The notes below the pieces were generated by a model. The model ran no database searches, was not told the DNA's origin, and was given only the letters and a program-made list of their open reading frames with translations. Of a stretch of DNA of 64,000 nt, positions 44,978 to 55,693 are shown piece by piece. Position 1 is the first letter of the stretch, and each line of letters opens with the position of its first letter. The DNA is from Mastigamoeba balamuthi (lineage: Eukaryota > Evosea > Mastigamoebida > Mastigamoebidae): contig CACRSC010000472.1 of the NCBI GenBank assembly GCA_902651635.1, forward strand, positions 47,562 through 111,561, written 5' to 3'. The position numbers and the translations under genes were made by a program.

Positions 44978-47428
44978 TCACTTCAGCCATTTGCTCAGCC
45001 ATCCAAGTGCCTGGTTGTGCCACACAATGAGATCATTTGGGTTCAGAACCCAGTGGTCCTCGGACGGAAAGTACACGAGCTTCGATGGAATTCCCCTCCT
45101 CTGTGCACGGCAAGGCGCACCAGTTAGCAAGGGCTCAGGTGATATGGGCTTATCTCACCTGAAGGAGGGTGAAGGCGCCGATGCCGTTGTTGTCAGGGAT
45201 GCGGAAGTCCTTGCCACCCTGGAAGATGAGCTCGGGGGTGTTGAACCGCGAGGCATACTCCGCGGGCGACCACTTCCTGTACAACTTCAGCGCATTCTCC
45301 TCGTACGCCGGGCCACCGAACTCCATCTCCGAGAAGAAAAGCTCGTCGGTGGAATAGTACTTGTCCACCATGTCGAACGCCCCGTCGTGGCTGATGAGGC
45401 ACTTGAAGGTGCCGTTGGTGTGGCCGTTGATCCAGTTCACCATGAAGCCTCCGAAGCTCGCCCCCATCGCGCCCACGCGGTTCCTGTCGACCCAGCTGTT
45501 CTCGCTGGCAAAGCGCTCGACGGCGAGCATGTGGTCCTCGAAGGGCTTGCCGCCCCAGTCCAGCAGGATCGACCTCGTGAAGTTGGCCCCGAAGGATTTG
45601 CTGCCGTGGTAGTTTGGGGCCACCACGACGTAGCCCTGTGCGGCCACTGCCTGGGCGTTCCAGCGGTAGTTCCAGCTGTCCGTCCACGTGCTCTCTGGCC
45701 CGCCGTGGATGTAGAGGACCATCGGATACTTCTCCGTGGGCCTGAACCCGTACGGGAGGTGTACCCACGCCTGTATCCTGTCTCCCCCGGCGCCAGCGTA
45801 GAACCACTCGCGGACCTCGGTGAACTCGACTCCAGCCAGCGTCTGGTCGTTGGCGTTGGTCAGCTGGTGGACAGTGCCGTCGGCCCTGGTGACGAAGACG
45901 TCGGGCGGGTGCGTCAGGTCGCTGCGGGTGAACAGGAGGCACATCTTGTCCGCACTGTCAGTGCAGCGGACCAGATTCAGACCCTTGAATGTGCGCTAGC
46001 TGTCAGACGAACGCCCGGGATGCTTGTAATGACTCACAGAGTTGTCGTGATCGAGAAGCAGGGAAGAAACAGCCCCAGTCAGTGAATCGATGGAGAACAC
46101 AGCATTGCGCGCGTTGTTCTCGACGCTCGCAATGATGGTGCGGCTGTCCTGAAGCCATGTGAGCGTGCTGATGTCGCGGTCCCAGTGGCCTGTAACCACC
46201 CTCCTGCTGTTTGTCTTCCTGTCGTACAGAACCAACCGTTTCCTGCAGGAACAGTGTCAAGAGCAGGATTGAAAGGCGGGCCAACGGACAGGTCGCTCTC
46301 GTATCCGGCCTGAGCCATCGCGAGGTACGCCAACGTGGTGCCGTCGGGCGAGAAGGCAGGGACAATGTCCGTGGCCTTGTTGTCGCAGGTTATGCAGGTG
46401 GCGGTCGACCTGGCGATGTTGTAGACATAGACGTTGAGGTCCGTCGACCAGGCCATGTCCCTGCCCACCTGCGTCGTGAACGCGATCTCCGACGCGTCGT
46501 GGCTCCACGAGAACTCCTCCGTCCCGCCAAACGGCCTCGAGGGGCAGTCGCCGTGGATCTGCGACATCACGTCGATGGCGTCGCCCACAATCGCCCACTT
46601 GCCGTGGCAGTTCCTCTCGATCCTCATAACGAATACTAGAAGGGTTCAGTACCAGGAGAGCGGAGTTTGTCGCCAGTTCAAGTTTTTAATACTGGCCCCG
46701 GACGGTGGATAGTGTGTGGTTGCGCACCGTGGTTGAACTTGCCGAGCCACCACTCGCCCCAGCGCCGGATGAACAGCCCCTCGAACACATACGCCCCGCT
46801 CTCCCTCGACGCCGCCTGGTCCGCCTCGCGCTGGGCCGTCTGCTGCATGCTGAGCCCGGGGTACACCTGTGCCGTCAGCGCCAGCCAGCCTCCGCTCGGC
46901 GCCACCACCACGTTGTCCACCGGCACGGCGAACTTGGCCACGCGGTACGCCGGTGCCTCGGGGTGCGACGGGTCCGCGGCCCAGAGGCTGTTGCCGCCCT
47001 TGCGGGAGGAGAGGAAGAGCACGGTGGTGCCGTCAGCTGTCCACACGGGACTGCGGTCCGATGCCTGCGGGGAGTTAGGAAGACGCCAGTCAGTTGCCAG
47101 CGAGGGTGAGTGCCTCCACCTTGTCCTGAGCTGCGAGCTTCACGAGGCCGGTCTGGTTGACGGACCCGAGCCACAGGTTCTGGGTCTTCTTGTTGGCCTT
47201 CTCGTCCCATCTCTGGAGGGGTTCGAGCGGAGTCAGCTACAGCGGTGCCTATGTTGCGTTTTCTGAACTGTAAGGAAACGAGCGTACGGAAATCGGCACA
47301 ACGAAGCGGGAGGCGCCGTCCGAGGCTGGGGTGCCCACACGCAAGAGCCCCACGAGGTCGTGGACGTCGAAGGGGCGGGCGGCAGCCAAGTGTATGGCGA
47401 CGAAGAAGAGGGCCAGCGCTTTGATCAT
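44978..47428 (-). CDS. Secreted S9 family serine peptidase (DPP5/acylaminoacyl-peptidase-like), copy A
   Basis: Start at 47428 with signal peptide MIKALALFFVAIHLAAA, stop at 44978-44980; about seven introns at the same places as in copy B. N-terminal beta-propeller blocks include SPVWTADGTTVLFLSSRKGG, WWLGKFNH, CPSRPFGGTEEFSWSHDAS and a CDNKATD block. The C-terminal hydrolase domain has VLYIHGGPESTW, GAMGASFGGFM (nucleophile serine, G-x-S-x-G), LIFQGGKDFRI with the aspartate, and SEDHWV with the histidine. All catalytic residues are intact. These peptidases remove dipeptides or acylated residues from peptide N-termini; a signal peptide implies lysosomal or extracellular action in prey digestion. 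It is about two-thirds or more identical by eye to copy B, in the same orientation, so the pair arose by tandem duplication. Confidence 0.9.
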
Positions 47429-47748
47429 ACTGCCAGAGAGCAAATACAGAAAAAACTGCCAAACGACCAAGGCGAACTTACCTGCACTCCGGTGGCTGCT
47501 GGCAGGTAAATCGTTGTTACTTGGAAAATTCTCGGATGGTATCCAGACCACAAACAACGGCAACTGGTGGATGTACCAGAGGCGGCGCTCAACTGCGTGT
47601 CATGAGTGTCTTGAATGTGCTAGAGTAATTGGTTCGGAAACCCCCCAACTGAAGTTTAAGATCATCAAGAATAGGAAACGAGCCACACTTGTGGTTTTTC
47701 CCAGTTTGTTCAGGTCTGTCCACTTGTCTCGGCAGGACGTGTCTCAGC
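47429..47748. other. Spacer between the two S9 peptidase genes
   Basis: 320 bp, moderately AT-rich. It should contain the promoter of copy A and the 3' end of copy B. No gene seen. Confidence 0.5.
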
Positions 47749-50288
47749 TTACTTGAGCCACCTATTGAGCCAGTCGAGGGCGTTGTTGTGCCACATCACC
47801 GAGTTGTTGGGGTCCGTCACCCAATGATTCTCCGACGGGAAGTACACCAGCTTCGACGGCACTCGCTTTCTCTGCGCACCTCTTGAGTAAGTCAAGGAGC
47901 AAGCAAGGCTGCAGCCCAGGCGGGTTGAGGAAAGAGTCACCTGGAGCAGCGTGAAAGTGCTGATGCCGTTGGTGTCGGGGATACGGAAGTCCTTGCCGCC
48001 CTGGAAGATGAGCTCGGGGGTGTTGAACTTGGCCGCGTAGGTCGACGGAGACCACTTCCTGTACACCTGCAGCGCCTCCTCCTCGAACGGCGTGCCCCCG
48101 AACTCGAACTCAGAGAAGAACAGCTCGTCGGTGGCGTAGTACTTGTCCACCGTGTCGAAGAGCCCATCGTGGCAGATGAGGCACTTGAACTCGCCGTCGG
48201 TGTTGCCGTTGATCCAGTTGATCATGTAGCCGCCGTAGCTCGCCCCCATCGCACCCACGCGGCTGGCGTCGGCCCACTTGTTCTCGCGGGCAAAAGTGCG
48301 CACGGCAGTCATGAGGTCCTCGAAGGGCTTGCCGCCCCAGTCCAACAGAATCGACCTCGTGAAGTTGGACCCGAAGGAGCCGCTGCCGTGGAAGTTGGGG
48401 GCCACCACGACGTAGCCCTGCGCGGCCACCGTCTGGCCGTTCCAGCGGTAGCTCCAGCTGTCGAACCACGGACTCTCGGGGCCGCCGTGGATGTAGAGGA
48501 CAATGGGGTACCTGCCCGTGGGCTTGAACCCATAGGGCATGTGCACCCACGCCTGGATCGTGTCCCCGCCCGCGCCCTCGAAGAACCACTCGCGCGTCTC
48601 AGTGAGCTCCACCCCGGTGAGCCTCTGGTCGTTGACGCTGGTCAGCTGGTACGCGGTCCCGTCGGCCCTCGTGGCCCATATGTCGGCCGGGTGCGTCAGG
48701 TCGCTGCGGGTGAACAGAATGCACGTCTGCACCGTGCGGTCGACGCAGCGCACCAAGCTCAGCCCCTGGGTTGCCCTACGTCAGAACAGAAAGGCGAGTG
48801 GGCGAGGGGAGGGGTGCAGGGCGCACGGCGTTGTTGTGATCGACGAGCAGAGGGGTCACGACGTCAGTAGTGGTGTCGATGGCAAACGCGCCCTGGCGAG
48901 CGTTGCTCGCGGCAGAGGCGACGACTGTGCGGCCGTCCGGCATCCACAACACCTGGTCGATGCTGCGGTCCCACTGGCCGGCCACCACCCTCCTGGCCCC
49001 CGTCCTCCTGTCGTACACCACCAGGTTCTTCCTGCATCGCCCGGGAGCCAACGTTACTCTGTGCGAGCCTGCGGGGTCGACTCAGCTCACGTATCGCTCT
49101 CGTATCCGGGCGTGGACATGGCGAGGTAGGCCAGCGTGGAGCCGTCCGGGGAGTACGCGGGGCTCGTGTCCGTGGCCTTGTTGTCGCAGGTCAGGCAGCG
49201 CGAGGTCGACGTGGCGACGCTGTAGACGTGGACGTTGAGGTCCGTCGACCAGGCCATGTCGTCGCCGACCTGCGTCGTGAACGCGATCTCCGACGCGTCG
49301 GGGCTCCACGCGAACTCCTCCGTCCCGCCGCTCGGCCTCGAGGGGCAGTCCCCCTGGAACTGGGGCATCACGTCGACGGGCTCCCCGGCCTGCGTCCACT
49401 TGCCCTCCGAGTTCCTCGCGATCCTCATGATGAACACTGCGAGAAACCGTTGGGGAAAGTTGAGCAACCGGAAACGAAGAAAAAAGACGAGTTCCCCGCG
49501 AAATTTCCGGCTACTTTCAATTGCCTTCCTGCTTTAGGTATGCGCGCTCACCGTGGTTGAACTTGCCGAGCCACCACTCGTCCCACCGGCGGATGAACAG
49601 CCCCTCGAACACGTAGCCCCCGTTCTCCCTCGACGCCGCGCGGTCCGCGTCGCGCTGGGCCGTCTGCTGCATGCTGAGCCCGGGGTACACCTGTGCCGTC
49701 AGCGCCAGCCAGCCTCCGCTCGGTGCCACCACCACGTTGTCCACCGGCACAGCGAAAGAGGCCACACGGTACGCCGGTGCCTCGGGGTGCGACGGGTCTG
49801 CGGCCCAGAGGCTGTTGCCGCCCTCGCGGGAGGAGAGGAAGAGCACGGTGGTGCCGTCAGCTGTCCACACGGGGCTGCGGTCCGATGCCTGTGGGACCAA
49901 CGGAGAGATGGCACTGTGTGTTAGCACAGGAGTGGTGGGCTGGACGCTTGGAGACCTTGTCCTGCGATGCAAGCCTCACGAGGCCGCCTCGCTGGGTGGT
50001 GGAGCCCAGCCACAGGTTCTGTGTCTTCTTGTTGGCGGCCTCGTCCCACACCTGTGCGTGCGTTACAGGCGCAGTGAGTTCCGTGGGGGTTCATTCAGGT
50101 GCCGAATTTCTTTGGGGTAACCGGAGGGGTGCGGTGCGTACACTGATGGGCACAACGAAGCGAGAGTAGCCGTCCGAGGCGGCAGTCCCCACGCGATTCA
50201 GGCCCACGAGGTCGTGGACATTGAACGGACGGGCGACGGACACCTCCAGAGCAGCGAACACCAGCACACACGCCTGCAGCAGTCTCAT
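47749..50288 (-). CDS. Secreted S9 family serine peptidase (DPP5/acylaminoacyl-peptidase-like), copy B
   Basis: Start at 50288 with signal peptide MRLLQACVLVFAALEVSVA, then RPFNVHDLVGLNRVG as in copy A; stop at 47749-47751. The propeller includes SPVWTADGTTVLFLSSREGG and EEFAWSPDASEIAFTTQV. The hydrolase domain has GAMGASYGGYMINWINGNT, the QGGKDFRIPD aspartate region and SENHWVTDPNN histidine region, followed by the end WLNRWLK. Catalytic residues are intact. Differences from copy A are scattered substitutions plus more intron divergence, suggesting an old duplication with both copies kept. Confidence 0.9.
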
Positions 50289-50418
50289 TCTTTGCTTCAG
50301 ACGTTAACAAATGAGCCCAGATTCTCAACTCCAGATTTGTAACAGAGGAACGAGCGACCGGTGACGACGAGCGAGAGATATGAAAATCCAAGAATCTTAA
50401 GCCCAATGATGTCCTTGT

Positions 50419-51109
50419 TCAACGGGAGGCGTCCAGCTCGCTGCCAAGCTGAGAGAGGAACACCTTCATGAAGCTGACACGCTCCCTGGCCATCTGCCGG
50501 GCAGTCTCCGTGTGCAGCGTCTCGGGTATCTTGAGCAGCTTCTTGTAGAAGTGGTCCAGCGTGTACTTCTTGTCATCAGGCTCCCTGTGCTCGCAGAACG
50601 GGTCCCTGGGCTCGTACATCGGCCTGTGCATTTCCGCTCCTGTCGAGAAGCACCTCGCCACCCCGACAGCCCCTATGGCGTCCAGCCTGTCCGCGTCCTG
50701 CAGGATCTGGGCGAGATATTAGGATATTGGCGCTGGATTCCTGGATATCGAGTGCCTTGGCTTCGAGGGTGTCGGGGGTGACGCCCCTGCTGAACGGGTG
50801 GACCCTGATGCAGTACGCGACCCTCTCCGCCGTCGCGGCATCGCACCCCTCGGCCAGCAGCGCCTTGCTGGCCTCGGCGGCGCACACGTCGCCCGAGAGC
50901 GGGGAGCGCGGGTCGTCCTTGGGGTAGTTGAACAGCTCGTGCAGCAGCGCAGACCACTCGCAGACCGACACGTCGGCACCCTCGGCGGCGGCGATGCGGC
51001 GCGCGTTCGAGGCCACGCGCAGCACGTGGCTGATGTCGTGGCCAGAGCCGGAGGACTCGGTAGTGCAGCGGTCCGCAGCGATCGCCAGCACGCGCTCAGT
51101 GTCGAGCAT
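50419..51109 (-). CDS. HD-superfamily metal-dependent phosphohydrolase (213 aa)
   Basis: Two exons: 51109-50756 and 50706-50419. Motifs in order: SGSGHDISHVLRV (first H), SALLHELFNYP (H-E in place of H-D), YCIRVHPFSRG, then LEAK|ILQDADRLDAIGAVG (final D) joined across the intron, REPDDKKYTLDHFYKKLLKIP and a helical C-terminus. This is the YedJ-like clade, common in bacteria; the HELFNYP and QDADRLDAIG blocks are as expected there. The substrate is likely a phosphomonoester, unknown. The 49-nt intron starts with GC (AAG|GCACTC) and ends CGCCCAG. The family's invariant EAK-ILQDADRLDAIG junction fixes both ends. Confidence 0.85.
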
Positions 51110-51300
51110 TTTTCAGGACAATCAAATCCTGTCAGTGAATCAACGGTCGCGATTCCATGGTTACCAAAATCGACTATGAACAAACACAAAAACGAGAGCC
51201 CCCGCGCGGGCGTGCAAGGCTGGCATGCGAGTGTGTGCGATATGACAGGAGAGGAGAAATGATGTCATATATCATCATTGTGTTTGATAACTAATTCAGA
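51110..51300. promoter_or_regulatory. Shared divergent promoter region, HD phosphohydrolase / membrane protein
   Basis: 191 bp between divergent starts, AT-rich near 51115-51170 and 51255-51300. Role inferred from position. Confidence 0.35.
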
Positions 51301-52511
51301 ATGGTGGTGAGCGTGCACTTTGTGGTGACTCTGATAACGTCCTGCGCGGTCGGCGGCTTCTGGGTCGGCCTCACGACGTGGGTCTCGGAGAAGGCCGGCG
51401 GCACGCTGGGCGGCCTCGTCGGGTGCGCTCGCCTCCCTCGTGGCTGCTTCTGTGTGTATTTTTTTGTTCTTCCAGAGGTTCACTTGGGGCTCACCGCGTG
51501 CGCCTTCCCGGCCTGTGCGTTTTCCTTCTCAGGGGCCTCCCAGCCCTGGAGGCCGTGACGAGCATCAGCCTCGGCCTCGTCGTCTCCCAGTCGGAATGCA
51601 TTGACGCGATGCTCGTGTGCCCCATCGTCGGGTGCGTCGTCGTCTGCTCCGCCACCACCACCACACCACACCGCCGCCTCGGCAGCTCTGGCACTGATGC
51701 TCACCTGGTGGCTGCTGCGCACAGCTTCGTGGGGACGGTGAGCTATCTGCTGTGGGTGTGGCTGCCGCCGTGGCTGACGAGGAAGGGCATGGGCCCGCGC
51801 TGGGGCGTCACCGTCTGCGTGGTCGCGAACCTGATCTTCTGGCTCGGCATCAGCATCCCCTTTGGCCTCTGGGGCGTCGACGCCATCGTCCGCGCCGGCA
51901 GCCGCGAGACGCTGCTGACGGTCAGCGTCACGTTCTTCTTCGGGTCGTTCGTCGTCGGCGCCTGCATGAAGTTCTTCGAGTTCGCCCCGCCGCCCAAGTC
52001 GACGGCGCAGGTCGGCTGGCTGACGTACGTCGTGCGGAGCTCGCTGGGCAGCCTGCTCATGCTGAGCGTCGTCGGCATCTCCAAGCTCTCGTCGGTGCTC
52101 GCGGGCGTGCTGTGCTCGTTCCCCATCTTCTCGCTGACGTCCTTCTCGGCGCTGTGGCTCTCGAGCGGGCCCGACATCGTCAGCGGCGTGGCCACGACGA
52201 TGGGCCTCGGCGTCGTCAGCGCCTACGGCTACACGGTTATCTTCGGCATAGCGCTGCCCAGCTGCGGGGTCTGGTGGTCGTTCGTCATATCGATGGCCGG
52301 CAGCTTCTTCGGCATGTCGGTGCCGCTGCTGTTCCTGCTCAAGAAGCGGGACGAGACGCTGCAGCGGCACCTCAAGGAGCAGGCCAGCGCCAACGTCGAG
52401 CTCGGCGAGTCCGCGCGAGTCTCGGCGGGCGAGGCCCCGCTGCTCCAGCACGTCGTTGCCACCTGCCAGCAGACGGCAGACTCGACCGAAACAAACGAGA
52501 ACCTGCAATAA
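51301..52511 (+). CDS. Polytopic membrane protein of unknown function
   Basis: Start at 51301 (MVVSVHFVVTLITSCAVGGF). At least two introns (about 51425-51531 and 51632-51690). About eight or nine membrane helices, for example VTVCVVANLIFWLGISIPFG, LTVSVTFFFGSFVVGACMKF, SLGSLLMLSVVGISKLSSVL, SVLAGVLCSFPIFSLTSFSA, TMGLGVVSAYGYTVIFGIAL and VWWSFVISMAGSFFGMSVPL, then a hydrophilic tail of ~65 residues. The layout, with a pair of loops rich in small residues, resembles solute carriers or permeases, but I do not recognise a family. The second intron's ends are uncertain. Confidence 0.6.
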
Positions 52512-52618
52512 GTTGAGCCGATACACAAGAGCGGACTGGGCGTTCCGGAATGCCGGAGTTACGTCACGAGATCGAAACAGGAACCTGATATCTACATTTG
52601 TGCCCCACTTCTTCGTTG

Positions 52619-53181
52619 TTATACTGGCTCCGCAGGGGCCTCGGGAGCTGTTCCATCCAGTGGCCTCTCTGTGCCCTTCTCCTCCCTTAGGTCCTCCGAG
52701 GATTGTTGGGCGCCCTCGGCCTCTGCTGGCGCGGCAGGCGCCCGGACCGCCGCTGTGAGCTTCAGCAGGGACCTCGGGGACGCCGTGTGCTCGCAGGCCT
52801 CTATGTGGGCCATGATGTTCTCTGGCGGGAACGGCCTCCTGCACTTGGAGCAGTGCGGCAGGCTCGCGTAGTAGTTGGCCCTCGCCTCCTGTGTGCGATT
52901 CGTGTCAATTGCCAGCTTTAAGGAAAACAGGAATTACGAACTGAATTGTACTCGAGGAAGATGGAGGAGGAGTCCTTGTGCGTCGGAATTGCCCCATCAG
53001 GCCTCCGGGGCAGCGGGGTGCGCAGCTCCTCCGGCAGGGCTTCGCGCTTGCGCGTCTCCTCGACCTCGCACTCCCTGAAGTGCTCCTTGACCATGACAAC
53101 CGCAACGTTGCGCCCGCACAAGTAGCACACAAGGTTGCGCTCCGCCATTGCCTGCGCGCTGCATTTCCGCATAAGACTCAT
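52619..53181 (-). CDS. ZC2HC1-like protein with two C2HC zinc fingers (169 aa)
   Basis: Two exons: 53181-52942 and 52888-52619, a 53-nt phase-0 intron between. Finger 1: LVCYLCGRNVAVVMVKEHF.REC, C-x2-C-x12-H-x3-C. Finger 2: PHCSKCRRPFPPENIMAHIE.AC, C-x2-C-x12-H-x4-C. The first finger is followed by a basic/proline segment (LRTPLPRRPDG) usual for the ZC2HC1/FAM164 group. The tail is alanine/glutamate-rich. These proteins are often linked to cilia or DNA/RNA binding, but function is unsettled. An alternative start at 53148 (MAERNLVCYLCG) is as likely. Confidence 0.75.
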
Positions 53182-53221
53182 AATTCAATTGCATTCGGGG
53201 TTTGCTCGTGAGCCCACGCTC

Positions 53222-53605
53222 TCAGGTACTGTACCTCCGGATTCCTGCTCGCCCGAGCCTGGTGCCCGCCGATGTTGCCCGGACGCGATCAGCAGCCGCC
53301 CCTGGGTCCAGAGAGGTCCTCTTCTCCGCGTCTCGCTTGGGAGAGTCTGCGGCCTGCCGCTCTTTCTTGTTCGCCTGTTGCAACGTGCCCTCGCTGGGCG
53401 TGTCGTTGGTCTTGGCGTCCGGGGCTGCAGCAGCGGCTGCTGCAGTGCCGGGCTGCGCCGCTGCAGCAGAGTCCTGCGGCAGGGCGTCCGAGCCGCGTCT
53501 CTCCGCACGCGACGACGAGCGAGGGAGCTCGCGGGCAGGGGCGGCTGCGCCGACCTGCGGAGAGCTGTTGGAGACTTTGACGCCTCTGCTGCAGCCTGAC
53601 CCCAT
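53222..53605 (-). CDS. Small low-complexity protein with N-terminal MGSGCS acylation motif (127 aa)
   Basis: Single reading frame from ATG at 53605. The MGSGCSRG start fits an N-myristoylation plus palmitoylation signal. The rest is alanine/serine/arginine-rich with no domain (SSRAERRGSDALPQDSAA, GTLQQANKKERQAADSPK). It may instead be part of a longer gene. It is divergent from the GDP-fucose transporter gene. Confidence 0.4.
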   Translation of the reverse strand: MGSGCSRGVKVSNSSPQVGAAAPARELPRSSSRAERRGSDALPQDSAAAAQPGTAAAAAAAPDAKTNDTPSEGTLQQANKKERQAADSPKRDAEKRTSLDPGAAADRVRATSAGTRLGRAGIRRYST

Positions 53606-53981
53606 GCTGCGTGCTGTGCGGAGCAACAGTGAGTTACAGGAAATCGGTGATCTATTTTTGGGTAGTTCGCGGTCTTAATCTCGGAACCGAGGTTTCGCTT
53701 ATCTCACTCAGTCTGAAAGCATTTTGTACATACGCATGAGGACGGCGCGTGATCATGCTCATTATATTTGGAATTCTACGCGTAGACAAGTAGTGAGCCA
53801 TTATACGATCAAAACTCAATTTCTGTACTAAAGCACGCACTCAACTGAGTGTTTCAGGGGGCCTCCGAAGAGTACCCGCGAGGTCCAGGATGCGCGATAG
53901 GGATATTTCGGGATATTTCCATCGCGATATCTCATCCCAGGGATCTCGCATAAAGCGCACTTTTTGACGTTTTGTTTAACG
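53606..53981. promoter_or_regulatory. Divergent upstream region of GDP-fucose transporter
   Basis: About 375 bp, AT-rich, between divergent genes. No gene seen; promoter role inferred. Confidence 0.35.
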
Positions 53982-55577
53982 ATGTCGGGCGGTTCCATGG
54001 CCCCTGCGTCCTCCGACGTCGAGACGGGCGACGCCAAGCCCGTCACCGAGCCCCACGACGCGGCCGCCAAGGGCAAGCTCGCCGAAGCGTGCGCCCTCCC
54101 GTCTCCCCGCCCCCTCACCCTCGCCGGGTGGGCTCCCAGACCGCCCCCGACTGACTGGCTGGGCTGGGCTGGGGGGTGTGCGGGCGGGTTTTGTGAGGGC
54201 AGGACGAGGATCGCGTCGGTGGTGGCGTTCTACTTTGTGGTGAGCATCGCGCTGGTGTTCCTGAACAAGTACATCATGCAGGGCAGGAAGTTCGGGTACC
54301 CCATCTTCATCACGTGGTACCAGCAGGTCGTCGGCCTCGTCTGCATCGCCTCCCTCGGCTGGGCTGGCACGAGGTTCGCCTCTCTGCCTCCTCTCTCTCC
54401 CTCCCTCCCTGTGTTTCTCTATGACTGTCTCGTCTGTCTCTGTCCCTCTGTCTCCATGTTCTCTCTCTCTCTCTCTCTCTCTGACTGTCTCCGTGTTTGT
54501 TTCTCTCTCTCTGACTGTCTCCGTGTTTGTTTCTCTCTCTCTCTCTCTCTGTCTCGTTATTATCTCCTTCTCACTCGCACTGGCGTTGGGGTCGCAGGGT
54601 GAGCGCGCTGAGCTTCATGCCCCCTGCCGAGTTCCACAAGGACGTGGCCAGGGAGATCGCGCCGCTGACGGTCATCTTCGTGGGGATGCTCGCGTTCAAC
54701 AACCTCTGCCTCAACTACGTCGAGGTGTGGTACTACCAGGTGCCGTCCATCTCCCTCCCGCTCTCTCTCTAGTTCCCCCCAGCCCTGCATGGCCCGCAAG
54801 CGCTGAGCCAGCCGCACGCACGCCCCTGCAGGTCGCGAGGAGCCTGACGATCCTCTTCAGCGTCTGCTTCACGTACTACTTCCTCGGCCAGACGACCTCT
54901 CGTCGTGCACTGACCGTGCGGCCACCGCACTGCCAGCCCAGCCCCGGCCTGCTGCCTCTGGTCTGCTGACAAGCTCGCCCTGCCCCTGCCTCGGCGCTCG
55001 GGCACAGGCGTGCGGAGTGGTGGTGGTGGGGTTCCTGCTGGGCTCGTTCAGGAGCGGCGGCGGCAGCGCGACGCCGGCGGAGGAGGACCCGCAGGCGCGG
55101 TCGCGCAAGATCCTCGGCGTGGTGTTCGGCATCCTCTCGAGCGCCTTCGTGGCGCTCTACTCGATCTTCGTCAAGCGGAAGCTGCCCGTTGTCGGCAACA
55201 ACGAGTGGCGCCTGTCGTTCTACAACACCACGCTCAGCACCCTCTTCCTCGCGCCCCTGGTGCTCGTCGCCGGCGAGCAGGGCGTGTTCTGGGAGCCCGC
55301 GCTGCTCGACGCGAGGTTCTGGGCCGAGATGACCGTGACGGGCGTGTTCGGCGCCCTGATCGCCGTCGCCATCTTCATGCAGATCAAGGCCACCAGCCCC
55401 CTCACCAACACCATCAGCGGCACCGCCAAGGCCTGCGTGCAGACCCTGCTGGCGATTGTGCTGTGGGGCAGCGCCGTGAGCACGATCGAGGCCGTCGGCA
55501 TCATCCTGGTGATCGGTGGCTCGTTCTGGTACTCGCTGGTGCGCTACAACGAGATGCAGCTCAGGCAGCCCAAGTAA
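53982..55577 (+). CDS. GDP-fucose-type nucleotide-sugar transporter (SLC35C1-like)
   Basis: Five exons: 53982-54088, 54203-54373, 54598-54739, 54832-about 54923 and 55008-55577. All joins keep frame. Ten-helix drug/metabolite transporter fold. Telling blocks are VSIALVFLNKYIMQG, FITWYQQV, NLCLNYVEVWYYQ-VARSLT (joined), TACGVVVVGFLLG, WRLSFYNTTLS and ATSPLTNTISGTAKACVQT. The last block matches the FTSPLTHNVSGTAKAC.QT signature of GDP-fucose transporters. It would import GDP-fucose into the Golgi for glycoprotein fucosylation in exchange for GMP. The N-terminus is short and acidic and should be cytosolic. Confidence 0.85.
54464..54552 (+). repeat. CT-rich microsatellite with tandem CTGACTGTCTCCGTGTTTGT unit
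   Basis: Inside intron 54374-54597 of the transporter gene. CT runs alternate with two copies of a longer unit (TGACTGTCTCCGTGTTTGTT) at about 54482-54531. Third CT/GA-rich intron in the window. Confidence 0.75.
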
Positions 55578-55693
55578 GCGCGAGCTCCGCCTCGCCCAGC
55601 ACGAGATGAGGCGCTCGGCTCAGCATGCACACAGGCAGCCCACGGAACTTCATGATTGCATTCTGTGGCACAATACGCTCTCGCTCGCTCACG

